In this document: one piece after another, positions 8,199-17,708 of the stretch | Layout: each line of letters starts with the position of its first letter | Position numbering within the stretch: the stretch's first letter is position 1 | Origin: JAFDWR01 sp038216655 | GTDB lineage: Bacteria; Armatimonadota; Fimbriimonadia; Fimbriimonadales; Fimbriimonadaceae | Length of the DNA stretch: 64,000 nt | Assembly (NCBI GenBank): GCA_038216655.1 | Contig: JBBQPZ010000002.1 | Location: 62,001-126,000 of the forward strand | Direction: 5' to 3' | The notes under the pieces: model-generated | Told to the model about the DNA's origin: nothing | Seen by the model: the letters and a program-made list of their open reading frames with translations, nothing else | Database searches by the model: none | Translations under genes and position numbers: made by a program

Positions 8199-9437
8199 GT
8201 GTTAACGCGGAACCTGCGCGAAATCGTTGCCGAATCGCTCGAAGATACGCCCGTCACCCTGATCGTCGGGCCGCGGCAATCGGGCAAGAGCACGCTGGTC
8301 AACCAGTTCGTCGGACCCGAGCGCCGGTACGTCACCCTGGACGACCCGAACGTGCTCGGCCTCGCCAAAGAGAACCCGAAGGAGTTCCTGGAGACCTACG
8401 GCACGCCGCTGGTGATCGACGAAGTCCAGCGCGCCCCCGAGCTGCTCCTCCCGATCAAGCTCCGGGTCGACAAACAGCGGACCCCCGGCAGCTACCTCCT
8501 CACCGGCTCGGCCAACATCCTCACCCTCCCGAAAGTTGGCGACTCTCTCGCCGGACGCATGGCTGTCGTCGACCTCCTCCCCCTCACCCAAGCCGAACTC
8601 GACGGGAGCAAGGGCAACTTCATCGACCAAATCTTCGCCCAACCCATCAATCCGAGGTCAACCTGGGCACCGAACGATGACCTCTTCGAAAGACTCGGCC
8701 GAGGAGGCTTCCCCGAACACGCCCTCAGAGCCGCCGGAAGACGCAGATCCCAATGGTGCGAGTCCTACATCCGAACTCTCCTTGAAAGAGATGTAAGAGA
8801 CCTCAGCAACATCGAGGGCCTCACCCAACTTCCCCGCCTCCTCACCCTCCTCGCCGTCCGCAACGGCTCCTCGCTCAATGTCTCCAGCCTCGCGAGGGAC
8901 ACCGGCATCGCCGCCACCACCCTGACCAGGTACCTCGACCTCCTCAAAGCCCTGTTCCTCCTCCAAACCGTCCCGCCCTGGACCGTCGAAGAAGGCGCAA
9001 GACTGCTCAAAGCACCGAAGCTCTATCTCGTGGACTCCGGCCTCGCCTGCTACCTCGCCCACGCCGAAGCCACCACGCTAAGAAGCCAGCCGATGCTGCT
9101 CAAGCCGATGCTCGAAGGCTTTGTCGCCAACGAACTTCAAAGGCTCATCACCCAAAGCGATATCCGACCCTGGCTACTCCACCTCAAGACCGTCCGTCAG
9201 AAAGAGGTCGACTTCGTGCTCGAAGGCCGCGATCGGAGAGTGGTCGGCATCGAGGTCCTCTCCAGCCGAAACCCCACCCACAACGATGCTGAGGGACTCC
9301 GGTACCTCCGCGAACTCGCGGGAGAGCGATTCCAAGCGGGGATCATGCTGTACGACGGACTCGAGACCATCCCGTTCGGTGACGGAATCGTCGCCCTTCC
9401 CTACTCGGCATTGTGGGAATCTGACCGTCTTCGTTGA
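8199..9437 (+). CDS. AAA ATPase with C-terminal DUF4143
   Basis: A 412-residue protein. The N-terminal AAA_14 domain has Walker A VGPRQSGKST (about residues 24-33) and Walker B PLVIDEVQRAPEL (about 70-82), with the sensor-like stretch YLLTGSANIL. The C-terminal DUF4143 has a nuclease-like core (KEVDFVLEGRDRRVVGIEV, with Asp and Glu-Val spaced as in PD-(D/E)xK folds). Such proteins are scattered among bacteria and archaea, are often isolated and horizontally moved, and their role is not settled. The GTG start lies behind a perfect palindrome and a TANNNT box. Confidence 0.85.
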   Translation: MLTRNLREIVAESLEDTPVTLIVGPRQSGKSTLVNQFVGPERRYVTLDDPNVLGLAKENPKEFLETYGTPLVIDEVQRAPELLLPIKLRVDKQRTPGSYLLTGSANILTLPKVGDSLAGRMAVVDLLPLTQAELDGSKGNFIDQIFAQPINPRSTWAPNDDLFERLGRGGFPEHALRAAGRRRSQWCESYIRTLLERDVRDLSNIEGLTQLPRLLTLLAVRNGSSLNVSSLARDTGIAATTLTRYLDLLKALFLLQTVPPWTVEEGARLLKAPKLYLVDSGLACYLAHAEATTLRSQPMLLKPMLEGFVANELQRLITQSDIRPWLLHLKTVRQKEVDFVLEGRDRRVVGIEVLSSRNPTHNDAEGLRYLRELAGERFQAGIMLYDGLETIPFGDGIVALPYSALWESDRLR

Positions 9438-9486
9438 GTTCTGATGGAACTTTTAACCTTTGCATCTTTTTAACCGTCACACGCAC

Positions 9487-9984
9487 ATGAGTAAGAGCAA
9501 GCTTTTCATCGGCATCGTCGTCGTATTGCTCGCCATTGTCGGCATCAAAGTCGTCATGACGCTCAACGGCCCCTCGGATGCCAAGCTCATCCAGCAAGCC
9601 CTCGCAGAATCGATCAAGGCCAGTCGTGAAGGCCGGCCAGGCGGCGTGATGGACTACCTGAGCGACAAGCTCAAGATCAACAACGACGAACCCGGCCGCC
9701 GCCAAGTCGCCGACTTCATCAAGAACTCCCACCCCGACGTCGAAGTCGCCGACACCACACCCGTGATCCGCGAGGTCGACGGCACCGCCCAAATCAACTC
9801 CTCGATCCACCTCAAGATGTCGATGCTCGGCAACAACGTCGATCAAACGATCAAGAACGTGACCCTCAAATTCCAACGCGAGGACGCGAAAGAGTGGCTC
9901 ATCATCCCCACCAAACAATGGCGCCTCGTCGAGGTCGCCGTCCCGCAAGAGTCAATCCCGAACATTCCCGGCATTGGCCCGTAG
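9487..9984 (+). CDS. Membrane-anchored protein of unknown function
   Basis: A 165-residue protein with one N-terminal membrane segment (LFIGIVVVLLAIVGIKVVM) and an extracytoplasmic domain of about 140 residues. The domain has an alpha/beta pattern (IQQALAESIKASREG; AQINSSIHLKMSML; WLIIPTKQWRLVEV) similar to small NTF2-like or DUF4878-type exported domains. I pick the ATG at 9487 because the anchor starts immediately after it. No partner is evident. Confidence 0.65.
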   Translation: MSKSKLFIGIVVVLLAIVGIKVVMTLNGPSDAKLIQQALAESIKASREGRPGGVMDYLSDKLKINNDEPGRRQVADFIKNSHPDVEVADTTPVIREVDGTAQINSSIHLKMSMLGNNVDQTIKNVTLKFQREDAKEWLIIPTKQWRLVEVAVPQESIPNIPGIGP

Positions 9985-10008
9985 GCGAATCCCGCATTCT
10001 CTTGCCGA

Positions 10009-10082
10009 GATGGTCGTGCTCGGAGTTCTTCCCCTTCCTCTTCCAGCGCACAAACATCGCCGCAAAAGGAGGAGGAACTCCG
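10009..10082. repeat. Imperfect inverted repeat (CTTGCCGAGATGGTCG type)
   Basis: CTTGCCGAGATGGTCGTGC and CGGAGTTCTTCC at the left pair with GGAGGAGGAACTCCG at the right, and the blocks recur in the longer element at 45871-46040. It lies between two short exported-protein genes. No T-tract is present. Confidence 0.45.
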
Positions 10083-10127
10083 AACACTTTTTGAACCTGG
10101 CACAACCGACCTGCCAAACTACTAACC

Positions 10128-10325
10128 ATGAAGACTCTCGCCGCCCTCCTCTTCGCCAGCGCCGTCCTCGTCGGATGCAGCACCCCCGTCGATACCGGCA
10201 CCAGCACGACCGGCGATGCCGCCGGCCATGCCACGCCTTCCCCTCTCCCGCCCGTCACCCCGAGCCCGTCGGCCACCCCGACAGCCGTGCCCACGCCCAT
10301 CGATCCCGCTCCGAAGACAAAGTAG
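10128..10325 (+). CDS. Small proline-rich lipoprotein
   Basis: A 65-residue protein. The signal peptide with lipobox LVGC ends at Cys 17 (MKTLAALLFASAVLVGCST). The mature part is low-complexity, rich in Pro, Thr and Ser (PSPLPPVTPSPSATPTAVP), with no folded domain. It is probably lipid-anchored in the envelope as a spacer-like or structural small lipoprotein. The next gene starts 66 bases downstream behind a hairpin. Confidence 0.6.
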   Translation: MKTLAALLFASAVLVGCSTPVDTGTSTTGDAAGHATPSPLPPVTPSPSATPTAVPTPIDPAPKTK

Positions 10326-10358
10326 CCACCGAGTCCGAACCCAAACTAGGGCAGAACG

Positions 10359-10390
10359 ACGGGTCCATCGGGTAACACCCGTGGACCCGT
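10359..10390 (+). promoter_or_regulatory. Hairpin abutting the start codon of the tricorn-like gene
   Basis: ACGGGTCCA and TGGACCCGT form a perfect 9-base stem, with an inner CGGGT/ACCCG pairing. The right arm ends on the base before the ATG at 10391. In the mRNA this would place the start codon at the foot of a stable stem and leave no room for a free Shine-Dalgarno site. Confidence 0.5.
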
Positions 10391-13300
10391 ATGTCCCACC
10401 ACCGTCTACTCGTCCTCGCGGGCGCAGCGTTGCTCTCCGCGTCTCTGTCCGCCGACCTGATCAAGCGCGAGCAGCAGCCCGCGATCTCACCCGACGGCTC
10501 GACTATCGCCTTCAGCTACCAGGGCGACCTCTGGACCGTCCCGATCGGCGGCGGCAAGGCCACCCGCCTCACCGTCCACCCGGCCAGCGAGAACGGCCCG
10601 CACTGGACGCCCGACGGCAAGCGGATCGTCTTCTCCTCGACCCGATACGGATCGGCCGACCTGTTCGTGATGGATGCCGATGGCAACAACATCAAGCGCC
10701 TCACCTACGACAGCGGCCAAGAGATTCCGACCTCGATCTCGCCCGACGGCAAGTTCGTGTACGGCACGACCAGCGACTTCGCCCGCCAGGACGTCTTCCG
10801 CGTCAGCATCGACGGCGGCGACGTGACCCGTCTCACCGATCACCCGCTCGAGTACAAGTTCCTCGCCGCCGTCTCGCCCGACGGCAAGCAGGTCGCCTAC
10901 TGCCGCGGAGGTTACGGAATCCGAGGCTGGCAGAAGCCGGGCATCAAGAGCTCCGCGCTCCCCGACATCTGGATCGCCGACAACACGGTCCCGCTCACGA
11001 ACCAGAAGAACATCACGCCCGACGAAGCGGACGAGATCTTCCCGCAGTGGGGACCCGACGGCACGATCTACTTCATCTCGAATCGCTCGGGTTGGCCAAA
11101 CATCTGGCGGATGGGCAAGGACGGCGGCAACGCCAAGCAGCTCACCCATCACACCGATGGCACGGCGAGTTACCTGACCGTCAGCGCGGACGGCAAGACC
11201 GCGACTTACATCTTCGAGTCCGAACTCTACCGACTCGACACCGCGACCGGCGAGACCCGCAAGGTCGATGTTGACGTCTCCGCCGACGCTCGCCAGAATC
11301 CGGTCCAAGAACTGGACATCACCGACAAACTGAGCGACTACTCGATCGCTCCCGACGGTCGCCGCGCGGCAGTCGTGGTCCGCGGCGACATTTTTGTCCT
11401 GCCCGAGAAGGGAGGCACGACCCGCCGACTCACCGACAGCCCGGCGCTCGACCAGTACCCGGTCTTCCTCGACCCGAAGACGATCCTGTACTCGAAGTCG
11501 GTCGATAACGGCAAGCGCCAACTCGCGACGGTAACCGTCGATGGAGTCAAGAAAGACTTCATCACGACCGACCTGGACGCTACGCATCCGCTGCTTTCGC
11601 CGGACGGCAAGACGGTCGGCTTCCAACTCGGGGAGACCCAGATCGCCGTGGTCCCCGCGGGAGGAGGTGCTCCGCGTGTCGTGATGAAGGGCAACTTCAC
11701 CGAAGCCCTACGTGGCGACGCGCCGTTTTCGTGGTCGCCGGACGGAAAGTGGATCACCGCCGCCATTCCGACCGACCGCGGCACGAACATCGTCATGCGC
11801 GACGTAGCGACCGAGCGACAGATCGTGGTCGCCCGACTTCCCCATGGCACGAACACGCCCCGCTTCATGCCGAACGGAAAGGGAATCTACTTCCTCGCCG
11901 AAGAAGATCGAGATTCCAATCTGTATGTGGTCGACCTGGTCCCCGCGGAAGTCAAGTTCACCGAGGACGACCTCGACAAGCTCGACGAGGCTCGCGCCGG
12001 CACGGGCCGAGTGGACGTCAAGGTCGAGGTTTATGAGCCGAACATCGAGAACCGCCTGCGCAAGCTCACGAGCGACTCGACGCTCGACGCGATCGCCACG
12101 CCGGACAGCCGCGCGTTCATGGCCAACGTGAAGGGAACCGTCGTCGCGATTCAACTCGCCGGCGGCCCTGCCCGTCCCGTCGACGGAGTACCAACCGGAG
12201 CGGTCGGCTTCTCGTTCATGGGTGGCAACCTCTACTTCGTTGTCGACGGCAAGCTCACCGCGTTGCCAATTCAGGGCGCGCCCGTGCCACGCACGATCTC
12301 GTACACCGCACATCAATCTGTCAACCTCCGGGCTGAAGAAAAGGCCCTTTTCGACGAGATCTGGTGGGCGATGGACCGGTTCTACTACGACGAGACGTTC
12401 CACGGGAAGAACTGGACGGCGATCAAGTCAAAGTACGAGAAGATCGTTCCGCACACGTTTGATCGCACAGACTTCTACTCGCTAATGGGCGACATGATGG
12501 AGGAGCTCGATTCCTCTCACCTTGGATCGACCGCGCCTCCCGAACCGCCCGTCCCCGGTGGTTCGACCGAACCCACCGGCTTCCTGGGCGTCGATTACGA
12601 TCCGGTCCAGATGTCGCAAGGCAGATACGTGGTCGCCTCCATCTTCCGAGGTTCGCCCGCGGACAACCCGCAGACCCAGCTCAAGGCCCACGACGAGATC
12701 ATCGCCGTGGATGGCGTGGCCCCCACGCCCGCGCGGCCGCTCAGCGCGCTCCTGGCGAACAAGGCGGGCAAGCACGTTCGCCTTTCGGTGATGCGCAACA
12801 GCCTCCGGACCGAGATCTCGATCCGACCAGGTTTACCGGCGCAGCGCGCGGCGGCGATCTACCAGGATTGGGTCCAGAACGAGCGCGAGATGGTGGATAA
12901 GCTGAGCAATGGCGAACTCGCATACCTCCACATTCAGGCGATGGACCAAGCGTCCCTTGACCTGTTCCGGCGCGAAATTCGCACGCGGACGATCGGCAAG
13001 AAAGGCGTCGTGATCGACGTTCGTTACAATGGCGGCGGCAGCACCGCTCAGGACATCCTGAACATCCTGCTCAAGCAGCCCTGGCTCATCCGCACCGCCC
13101 GCGGTCCAGAAGGCTTCAAGATCAGCGAGAACATCTATCGGGGCGACTCGCTCGAACTGCCCACGATCACGATGGTAAACAGCTACTCGTTCTCAAACGC
13201 GGAGATCTGGGCCGAAGGCTTCCGAAGGCTGAAGCGCGGAACTGTGGTCGGCGAACGCACCCCCGGATACGTGATCGGAACCGGTGCCCACTCCCTCTGG

Positions 13301-13480
13301 GATGGCGGCATGATCCGAATGCCGGCATCCGGCGCGTACACGATCGACGGTCAGGACCTGGAGAACAACGGTCGCAAACCGGACATTTTGGTGCCTTTTG
13401 ATCCAAACGCGTGGCTTACTGGGCGCGATGTTCAGCTTGAGCGCGCGGTGCAGGAAATCCTAAAACAGATCAAAGGTTGA
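10391..13480 (+). CDS. Tricorn-like protease (TolB-type beta-propellers, PDZ, peptidase S41)
   Basis: A 1029-residue secreted protein with an N-terminal signal peptide (LLVLAGAALLSASLSA). Repeated SPDGK/WTPDGKRI blades across residues 25-540 form TolB/tricorn beta-propellers. A helical domain follows near residue 650, a PDZ-like segment (GFLGVDYDPVQ) near 735, and an S41 peptidase domain. The catalytic serine is probably in VNSYSFSNAEIW, the equivalent of the tricorn nucleophile loop, preceded by VVIDVRYNGGG. Tricorn enzymes degrade peptides. The signal peptide puts this one in the periplasm. A hairpin follows the stop codon. Confidence 0.9.
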   Translation: MSHHRLLVLAGAALLSASLSADLIKREQQPAISPDGSTIAFSYQGDLWTVPIGGGKATRLTVHPASENGPHWTPDGKRIVFSSTRYGSADLFVMDADGNNIKRLTYDSGQEIPTSISPDGKFVYGTTSDFARQDVFRVSIDGGDVTRLTDHPLEYKFLAAVSPDGKQVAYCRGGYGIRGWQKPGIKSSALPDIWIADNTVPLTNQKNITPDEADEIFPQWGPDGTIYFISNRSGWPNIWRMGKDGGNAKQLTHHTDGTASYLTVSADGKTATYIFESELYRLDTATGETRKVDVDVSADARQNPVQELDITDKLSDYSIAPDGRRAAVVVRGDIFVLPEKGGTTRRLTDSPALDQYPVFLDPKTILYSKSVDNGKRQLATVTVDGVKKDFITTDLDATHPLLSPDGKTVGFQLGETQIAVVPAGGGAPRVVMKGNFTEALRGDAPFSWSPDGKWITAAIPTDRGTNIVMRDVATERQIVVARLPHGTNTPRFMPNGKGIYFLAEEDRDSNLYVVDLVPAEVKFTEDDLDKLDEARAGTGRVDVKVEVYEPNIENRLRKLTSDSTLDAIATPDSRAFMANVKGTVVAIQLAGGPARPVDGVPTGAVGFSFMGGNLYFVVDGKLTALPIQGAPVPRTISYTAHQSVNLRAEEKALFDEIWWAMDRFYYDETFHGKNWTAIKSKYEKIVPHTFDRTDFYSLMGDMMEELDSSHLGSTAPPEPPVPGGSTEPTGFLGVDYDPVQMSQGRYVVASIFRGSPADNPQTQLKAHDEIIAVDGVAPTPARPLSALLANKAGKHVRLSVMRNSLRTEISIRPGLPAQRAAAIYQDWVQNEREMVDKLSNGELAYLHIQAMDQASLDLFRREIRTRTIGKKGVVIDVRYNGGGSTAQDILNILLKQPWLIRTARGPEGFKISENIYRGDSLELPTITMVNSYSFSNAEIWAEGFRRLKRGTVVGERTPGYVIGTGAHSLWDGGMIRMPASGAYTIDGQDLENNGRKPDILVPFDPNAWLTGRDVQLERAVQEILKQIKG

Positions 13481-13487
13481 GTCCCAA

Positions 13488-13513
13488 TCTGGGAACGCGG
13501 ATGCGTTCCCAGA
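13488..13513 (+). terminator. Hairpin after the tricorn-like gene
   Basis: TCTGGGAACGC and GCGTTCCCAGA form a perfect 11-base stem with a GGAT loop, eight bases after the stop. No T-tract follows, so it may be an mRNA 3'-end stabiliser or a factor-dependent termination site. Confidence 0.4.
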
Positions 13514-13603
13514 CGTAACGCCTTGCGGCCTCGCACTTCTATTAGGGTGGCCGCACCGGTTGGCATCGCAAGCGACGGGTAAAGTGGCTGGAAAGCTCGG
13601 CGG

Positions 13604-15445
13604 ATGATGCAATCCCAGAAAGGGGTGCCCCGCAGGAATCTGGAGAAATATTTGCATATCCGAACGTGGTTTTTAGCCCTGCTGGCACTTGTCGCCGTAA
13701 GCGCATTTGGACAGTCCGGGGCCGTGAAGTCGATCAAGGTGCGCGGGAACGAGCACGTCTCGACCGACGCGATTCTCGCGACGATGCGCACCAAGGTGGG
13801 CCAGCCGTTCGTGGAAGCGACCTTGGCCAACGACAAGGCCCTCATTGAAGCGATGGGCTTCTTCGAGGCCGTCGATGCTAGCGCCCACATGAACGACGAC
13901 CAGTCGGGTTACGACATCACGGTGGACGTGCACGAGTACGCCGTCGTGAAGGAGATCCGTCTCACCGGCAACAAGGCGATTCCGTCCGCGATCATCATGA
14001 AGGCGATCGAGGTCAAGACGGGCGAAGTCTTCAATCGTCGCCAAGTCGCCCCGAGCAGCGACAAGATCCAAGAGCTTTACACCAAGAAGGGTCTGTTCGC
14101 GAAGGTCAGCGACTTCGGTCCGCTTCCGGACTCCCGCGGCACGATCAACGTCGAGATCATTGAGCTTCACGTCGGTGAGGTTAAGGTCAACGTCGCGAGT
14201 CCGGTTCGCACGAAGAAGAATGTTTTCAAACATTTGATCAAGACCAAGGCGGGCGAGGCGTTCTCCGAGCAGAAGTGGGGCGACGACCTTCGGCGTCTCT
14301 ACTCGACCCAGTGGTTCGAGACGATCAAGCCGACCGACTCGCAGCCCGAAGCGGGCACGATCAACCTCGACGTCGACCTCAAGGAAGCCCGAACCGGCAA
14401 CATCGGCCTTGGCCTCCAGGTTGACCCCCAGAGCTCCTTCGCAGGTTTTGTGAAGCTCTCCGACTCGAACTTCCGCGGTACCGGCCAGAGCGTCGGCCTG
14501 GACCTCCTCCAGTCGACCAGCGGCGGCGGACCGAGCGTCAGCTTCAACTACAACAACCCGTTCATCGACAATCGGGACACTTCTTTCAACTTCTCGCTCT
14601 ATAGCCGCCTGTTGTTCCGCTTCGCGGGAACGGGCTTTGGCGGCAATTCGACGCCGACGGCTTCGGACCGATACTTCGAGCGCCGCACCGGCGGCACGTT
14701 CGGGTTCTCACGACCGATCCACGGCCCGAGAACGGTTGCCGGGATCTCCACTCGCATCGAGTCGATCAAGACGAACAACCTCTCTACGACCACAAACGAC
14801 AATTTCATCCAGCAGGACGGCCTTGTCGCGGTCTTCACCGCGGGTCTGACTCGCAACCGTCGAGACGTTGACCAAGATCCCTCGCGTGGCGACTATCTGC
14901 AGCTCAGCATTGATCCGGGCCTGAGCCACATCACCGACATCGGTGGTCAGGTCCAGAACGCCGGATTGTTAGGAACGAACTACTTCCTCAAGTCGAATCT
15001 GGAATATCGGTTCTACTACTCGCCGCAGAAGCCGCGTCCGCTCGACAAGCTCGACGACCCTCGCCGGGTCTTCGCTTTTCGCGCGCGATTTGGCACGATC
15101 TCCGGGAACATCCCGTTCTTCGAGCAGTACTTCGTCGGTGGCGTGGACACGGTTCGTGGCTACCAGGACGACCGCTACTGGGGTCGCAACCAGATCATCA
15201 CCAACTTCGAATATCGGCATCCGCTGCAGAAGTCGTTCAACCTCCTGTTCTTCGTCGACTACGGCGGAGCGTGGGCAGGCTACAGCGGAGTGAACGCGTT
15301 CACGCAGTCCGATCGACCGAAGATGCACCTTGGGTTCGGCCCGGGCCTCAGCTTCAAGACGCCCCTCGGTCCGATTCGCTTGGATCTTGGTTTCAACGAG
15401 CACGGCAAGACCCGAATTGACTTCCAGATCGGAACGTCTTTCTAA
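13604..15445 (+). CDS. bamA: Outer membrane protein assembly factor BamA
   Basis: A 613-residue Omp85-family protein. A signal peptide (WFLALLALVAVSAFG) is followed by about three POTRA repeats (VKSIKVRGNEHVSTDAIL; VVKEIRLTGNKAIPSAII; VGEVKVNVASPVRTKKNV) and a C-terminal 16-strand barrel. The lid-lock motif appears as VDTVRGYQDD near residue 520, and the chain ends with an aromatic residue (IGTSF), as outer-membrane barrels do. It inserts beta-barrel proteins into the outer membrane. Three POTRAs rather than five explains the short length. It heads an envelope operon with two Skp-like genes, lpxD and lpxC. Confidence 0.9.
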   Translation: MMQSQKGVPRRNLEKYLHIRTWFLALLALVAVSAFGQSGAVKSIKVRGNEHVSTDAILATMRTKVGQPFVEATLANDKALIEAMGFFEAVDASAHMNDDQSGYDITVDVHEYAVVKEIRLTGNKAIPSAIIMKAIEVKTGEVFNRRQVAPSSDKIQELYTKKGLFAKVSDFGPLPDSRGTINVEIIELHVGEVKVNVASPVRTKKNVFKHLIKTKAGEAFSEQKWGDDLRRLYSTQWFETIKPTDSQPEAGTINLDVDLKEARTGNIGLGLQVDPQSSFAGFVKLSDSNFRGTGQSVGLDLLQSTSGGGPSVSFNYNNPFIDNRDTSFNFSLYSRLLFRFAGTGFGGNSTPTASDRYFERRTGGTFGFSRPIHGPRTVAGISTRIESIKTNNLSTTTNDNFIQQDGLVAVFTAGLTRNRRDVDQDPSRGDYLQLSIDPGLSHITDIGGQVQNAGLLGTNYFLKSNLEYRFYYSPQKPRPLDKLDDPRRVFAFRARFGTISGNIPFFEQYFVGGVDTVRGYQDDRYWGRNQIITNFEYRHPLQKSFNLLFFVDYGGAWAGYSGVNAFTQSDRPKMHLGFGPGLSFKTPLGPIRLDLGFNEHGKTRIDFQIGTSF

Positions 15446-15452
15446 ACAAGAT

Positions 15453-16091
15453 ATGAAAATAGAACTCGAAAAACTTGGCTGGGTTGTAGCTGCGGGCCTC
15501 GGAGCGATGGTTTTCGCCTCAGGCTTTCAAGGCACGAACACAAAGCTCGGCGTGGTTGATGTCAACAAGGCAATCACCGGCTCCGAGGGCTACACGAAGG
15601 GGTCCGATAGCTTCCAGGCTGCGTACAAGTTGCGTGGCGAATTGTTAGACTTTATCAGCACGTATCCCGTGTTCACCGTCGCGCAGGCCAATCGTTTTCT
15701 GGAGCTGAGCCTCAAGGCGACGCCCACCCCTGCGGAGACCGCGGAGCTGAACAAGATCAAGACCGATGTCAAGGCGTCGGACACGAAGCTCCGTGCCCTG
15801 CAGCAGAAGCCGCCCGCCAACCTGACCCCGCAAGATCGAACCGATCTCGATGATTTCGGGAAGCGCCAGCAGGAGCTCGGTCAGCACATGGGTGATTGGC
15901 GACAACAGTTCACCGATGAGCTTCAGGGCATGCAGGAAAAGGCGATTCAGGCTAACCAGGATTCCGCTCGCAACGCCATCCAGGACATCGGGAAGAACCA
16001 AGCCTTCAACTTGATCTTCAGCAAGGACGTCGCGCCGTACGGCCAGAACGACGTGACCGCCGACGTCATCAAGGGGATGAACAAGAAGTGA
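15453..16091 (+). CDS. OmpH/Skp-family periplasmic chaperone (copy 1)
   Basis: A 212-residue exported protein starting MKIELEKLGW, with a hydrophobic segment (VVAAGLGAMVFASGF) and then the Skp-like motif KLGVVDVNKAITGSEGY. The rest is long helix, as in Skp, which forms tentacles that hold unfolded outer-membrane proteins. It begins seven bases after bamA and overlaps the next, similar gene (stop TGA inside GTGA). Its position after bamA is the classical Skp location. Confidence 0.8.
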   Translation: MKIELEKLGWVVAAGLGAMVFASGFQGTNTKLGVVDVNKAITGSEGYTKGSDSFQAAYKLRGELLDFISTYPVFTVAQANRFLELSLKATPTPAETAELNKIKTDVKASDTKLRALQQKPPANLTPQDRTDLDDFGKRQQELGQHMGDWRQQFTDELQGMQEKAIQANQDSARNAIQDIGKNQAFNLIFSKDVAPYGQNDVTADVIKGMNKK

Positions 16092-16732
16092 AGCGAAGCA
16101 GCAGAGGCTTTCACCAACTGAGTTGGACGCTCGCCGCGGCCTTCGCCGCCGTTTGGCTTGCCAGCGGCTTCGAGGGGCCGACCGACAAGTTTGGCGTGGT
16201 CGACATTTCGAAGCTCGTAACGTCGAGCGATTTTGGCAAAGCGAGCCAGGCGCAGATCGACAAGATCAGTGCCGCCCGCAAGGAAATGCTCACCTTCGTG
16301 ACCGAGAACTCCGTCATGACCGTGGACCAAGCCCAGAAATTCAAGGAACTGTCGGTCAAGTCGCCTCGAACCCCTGACGAGGATGCGAAATACTCGCAGA
16401 TCAAGGCCGACGTCGCCGCGAACAGCAAGAAACTCGACGAACTCCAGAAGAAGCCCGCTCCTACAACAGAGGAGAAGGCGCTGATGACCGATTTCGATAC
16501 CAGCAGCCGAAGAACTCGGCAAATGGCTCAAGGTTGGGCACAAGAGTTCCAAGGGGAAGTCCAACAATTTGGCGAGAGTCAATACAACTTAACGATGGAT
16601 CGTGTTCAGGCCGCTTTGGTCGACACCGCGAAGGCCCAAGCCTTCACGCTGGTGTTCGACACTCGGTACGCCCGGTATGGAGCGAACGATCTGACCGACG
16701 CCGCGCTTGCCGCGATGAATGCGAAAAAATAG
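16088..16732 (+). CDS. OmpH/Skp-family periplasmic chaperone (copy 2)
   Basis: A 214-residue protein with the same layout as the gene before it: exported N-terminus (TLAAAFAAVWLASGFEG), motif KFGVVDISKLVTSSDF, and a long helical body with a related segment KELSVKSPRTPDEDAKY. The two are tandem paralogues, clearly alike but diverged. The GTG start overlaps the upstream stop. Skp works as a trimer, so the pair might form mixed oligomers; that is inference. Confidence 0.8.
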   Translation: MKRSSRGFHQLSWTLAAAFAAVWLASGFEGPTDKFGVVDISKLVTSSDFGKASQAQIDKISAARKEMLTFVTENSVMTVDQAQKFKELSVKSPRTPDEDAKYSQIKADVAANSKKLDELQKKPAPTTEEKALMTDFDTSSRRTRQMAQGWAQEFQGEVQQFGESQYNLTMDRVQAALVDTAKAQAFTLVFDTRYARYGANDLTDAALAAMNAKK

Positions 16733-17708
16733 AACGGAGCTGATATGGGTCGGGATCGCCTTGGCGATCGTTTCGGGCTGCAAGACGCAGCCCGAAACTG
16801 TTTACGTGGACCTCGATCGAGTCGCGATCACCGCTTCGAATGTCCTACACGCCACCGCCGCGCCCGTACCGCCCAAGGGCCAAACTGCAAGTACAGCGAC
16901 CTTGCCAGGGGCCCCGGGCAGAGACTTTCTGCTCGATAGCCGACCTCAACTGGATCGCGCCCAAGGCTTGATCGACCAGGACCTGAAGCAGGCTCGGCGT
17001 GGCCTCGTCCGGCAGTACACGATCGAGCGGAATGCCGACATCGACGAGCTTCATCAGAAGCAGCTACGTTCGCTCAAGCCGCTCGCCGATCAACTGCGCG
17101 AGCAGGTTGGGCTTGAGATCCGCGCGAAATTCGAGGCATACGCGAGGGTACGGGGCCCCAAGCTCAGTCGGCTGACGGCTCTGCAGGCGATCATCCCACG
17201 GGATCGCCTTTCTGAAGACGCCCGCCGCGATGCCGTCGAGCTGGCAAACCTCAAAGGGGAGATCGCGAAGCTAGATGCGGCCTACGTGCAAGAGAGACTG
17301 ACGCTTCAAGCGAAAGTCCAGACGGGAGTGGATGTCGCGCTTACCAAGATTCAGACCGATATTTCGCTTCTCCGAGTTCAGGCCAACGATGAAGCCGCAG
17401 TCGCGGCGGAAAAGCAATTGGCGGATACCAAGGTGTCGCTCCCCGCGCCCCAGTCCGTGCGGGTACAACTGAGTCCGCTCCCCGCACGGCAAACGGTCAT
17501 TCCGGGTGCGCCCGGACCCTCCGCGCCCCCCAAGATCTCCGGTTCTCTGCGGTCGGACGATGTGAAGACGCAGCGTGACCTCGCCACCGAGCAGGCACAG
17601 ATTTGGGCCGGGACGAGTGGGTATCGGCTTCAGTCGACTCCGGGCGGGGTTCGGGACGCGACAGCAGAGTTTGTTCAATGGATAAAGGATCGAAAGGCTG
17701 GACACTAG
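16719..17708 (+). CDS. Coiled-coil lipoprotein
   Basis: A 329-residue protein with a lipoprotein signal ending in VSGCKTQ (Cys 21). The motif VYVDLDRV follows the same strand-first pattern as the Skp-like neighbours (VVDVNK, VVDISK), so it may be a distant third paralogue, lipid-anchored. The middle (residues 80-230) is long charged helix and the end is Pro-rich. Its start overlaps the second Skp-like gene and its end overlaps lpxD by 31 bases, so it is firmly in the operon. Function not recognised. Confidence 0.65.
   Translation: MRKNRTELIWVGIALAIVSGCKTQPETVYVDLDRVAITASNVLHATAAPVPPKGQTASTATLPGAPGRDFLLDSRPQLDRAQGLIDQDLKQARRGLVRQYTIERNADIDELHQKQLRSLKPLADQLREQVGLEIRAKFEAYARVRGPKLSRLTALQAIIPRDRLSEDARRDAVELANLKGEIAKLDAAYVQERLTLQAKVQTGVDVALTKIQTDISLLRVQANDEAAVAAEKQLADTKVSLPAPQSVRVQLSPLPARQTVIPGAPGPSAPPKISGSLRSDDVKTQRDLATEQAQIWAGTSGYRLQSTPGGVRDATAEFVQWIKDRKAGH

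Noticed and set aside
10487..11626. Minus-strand open frame of 379 codons
   Set aside because: Antisense to the propeller region of the tricorn-like gene; low-complexity shadow with no motif.
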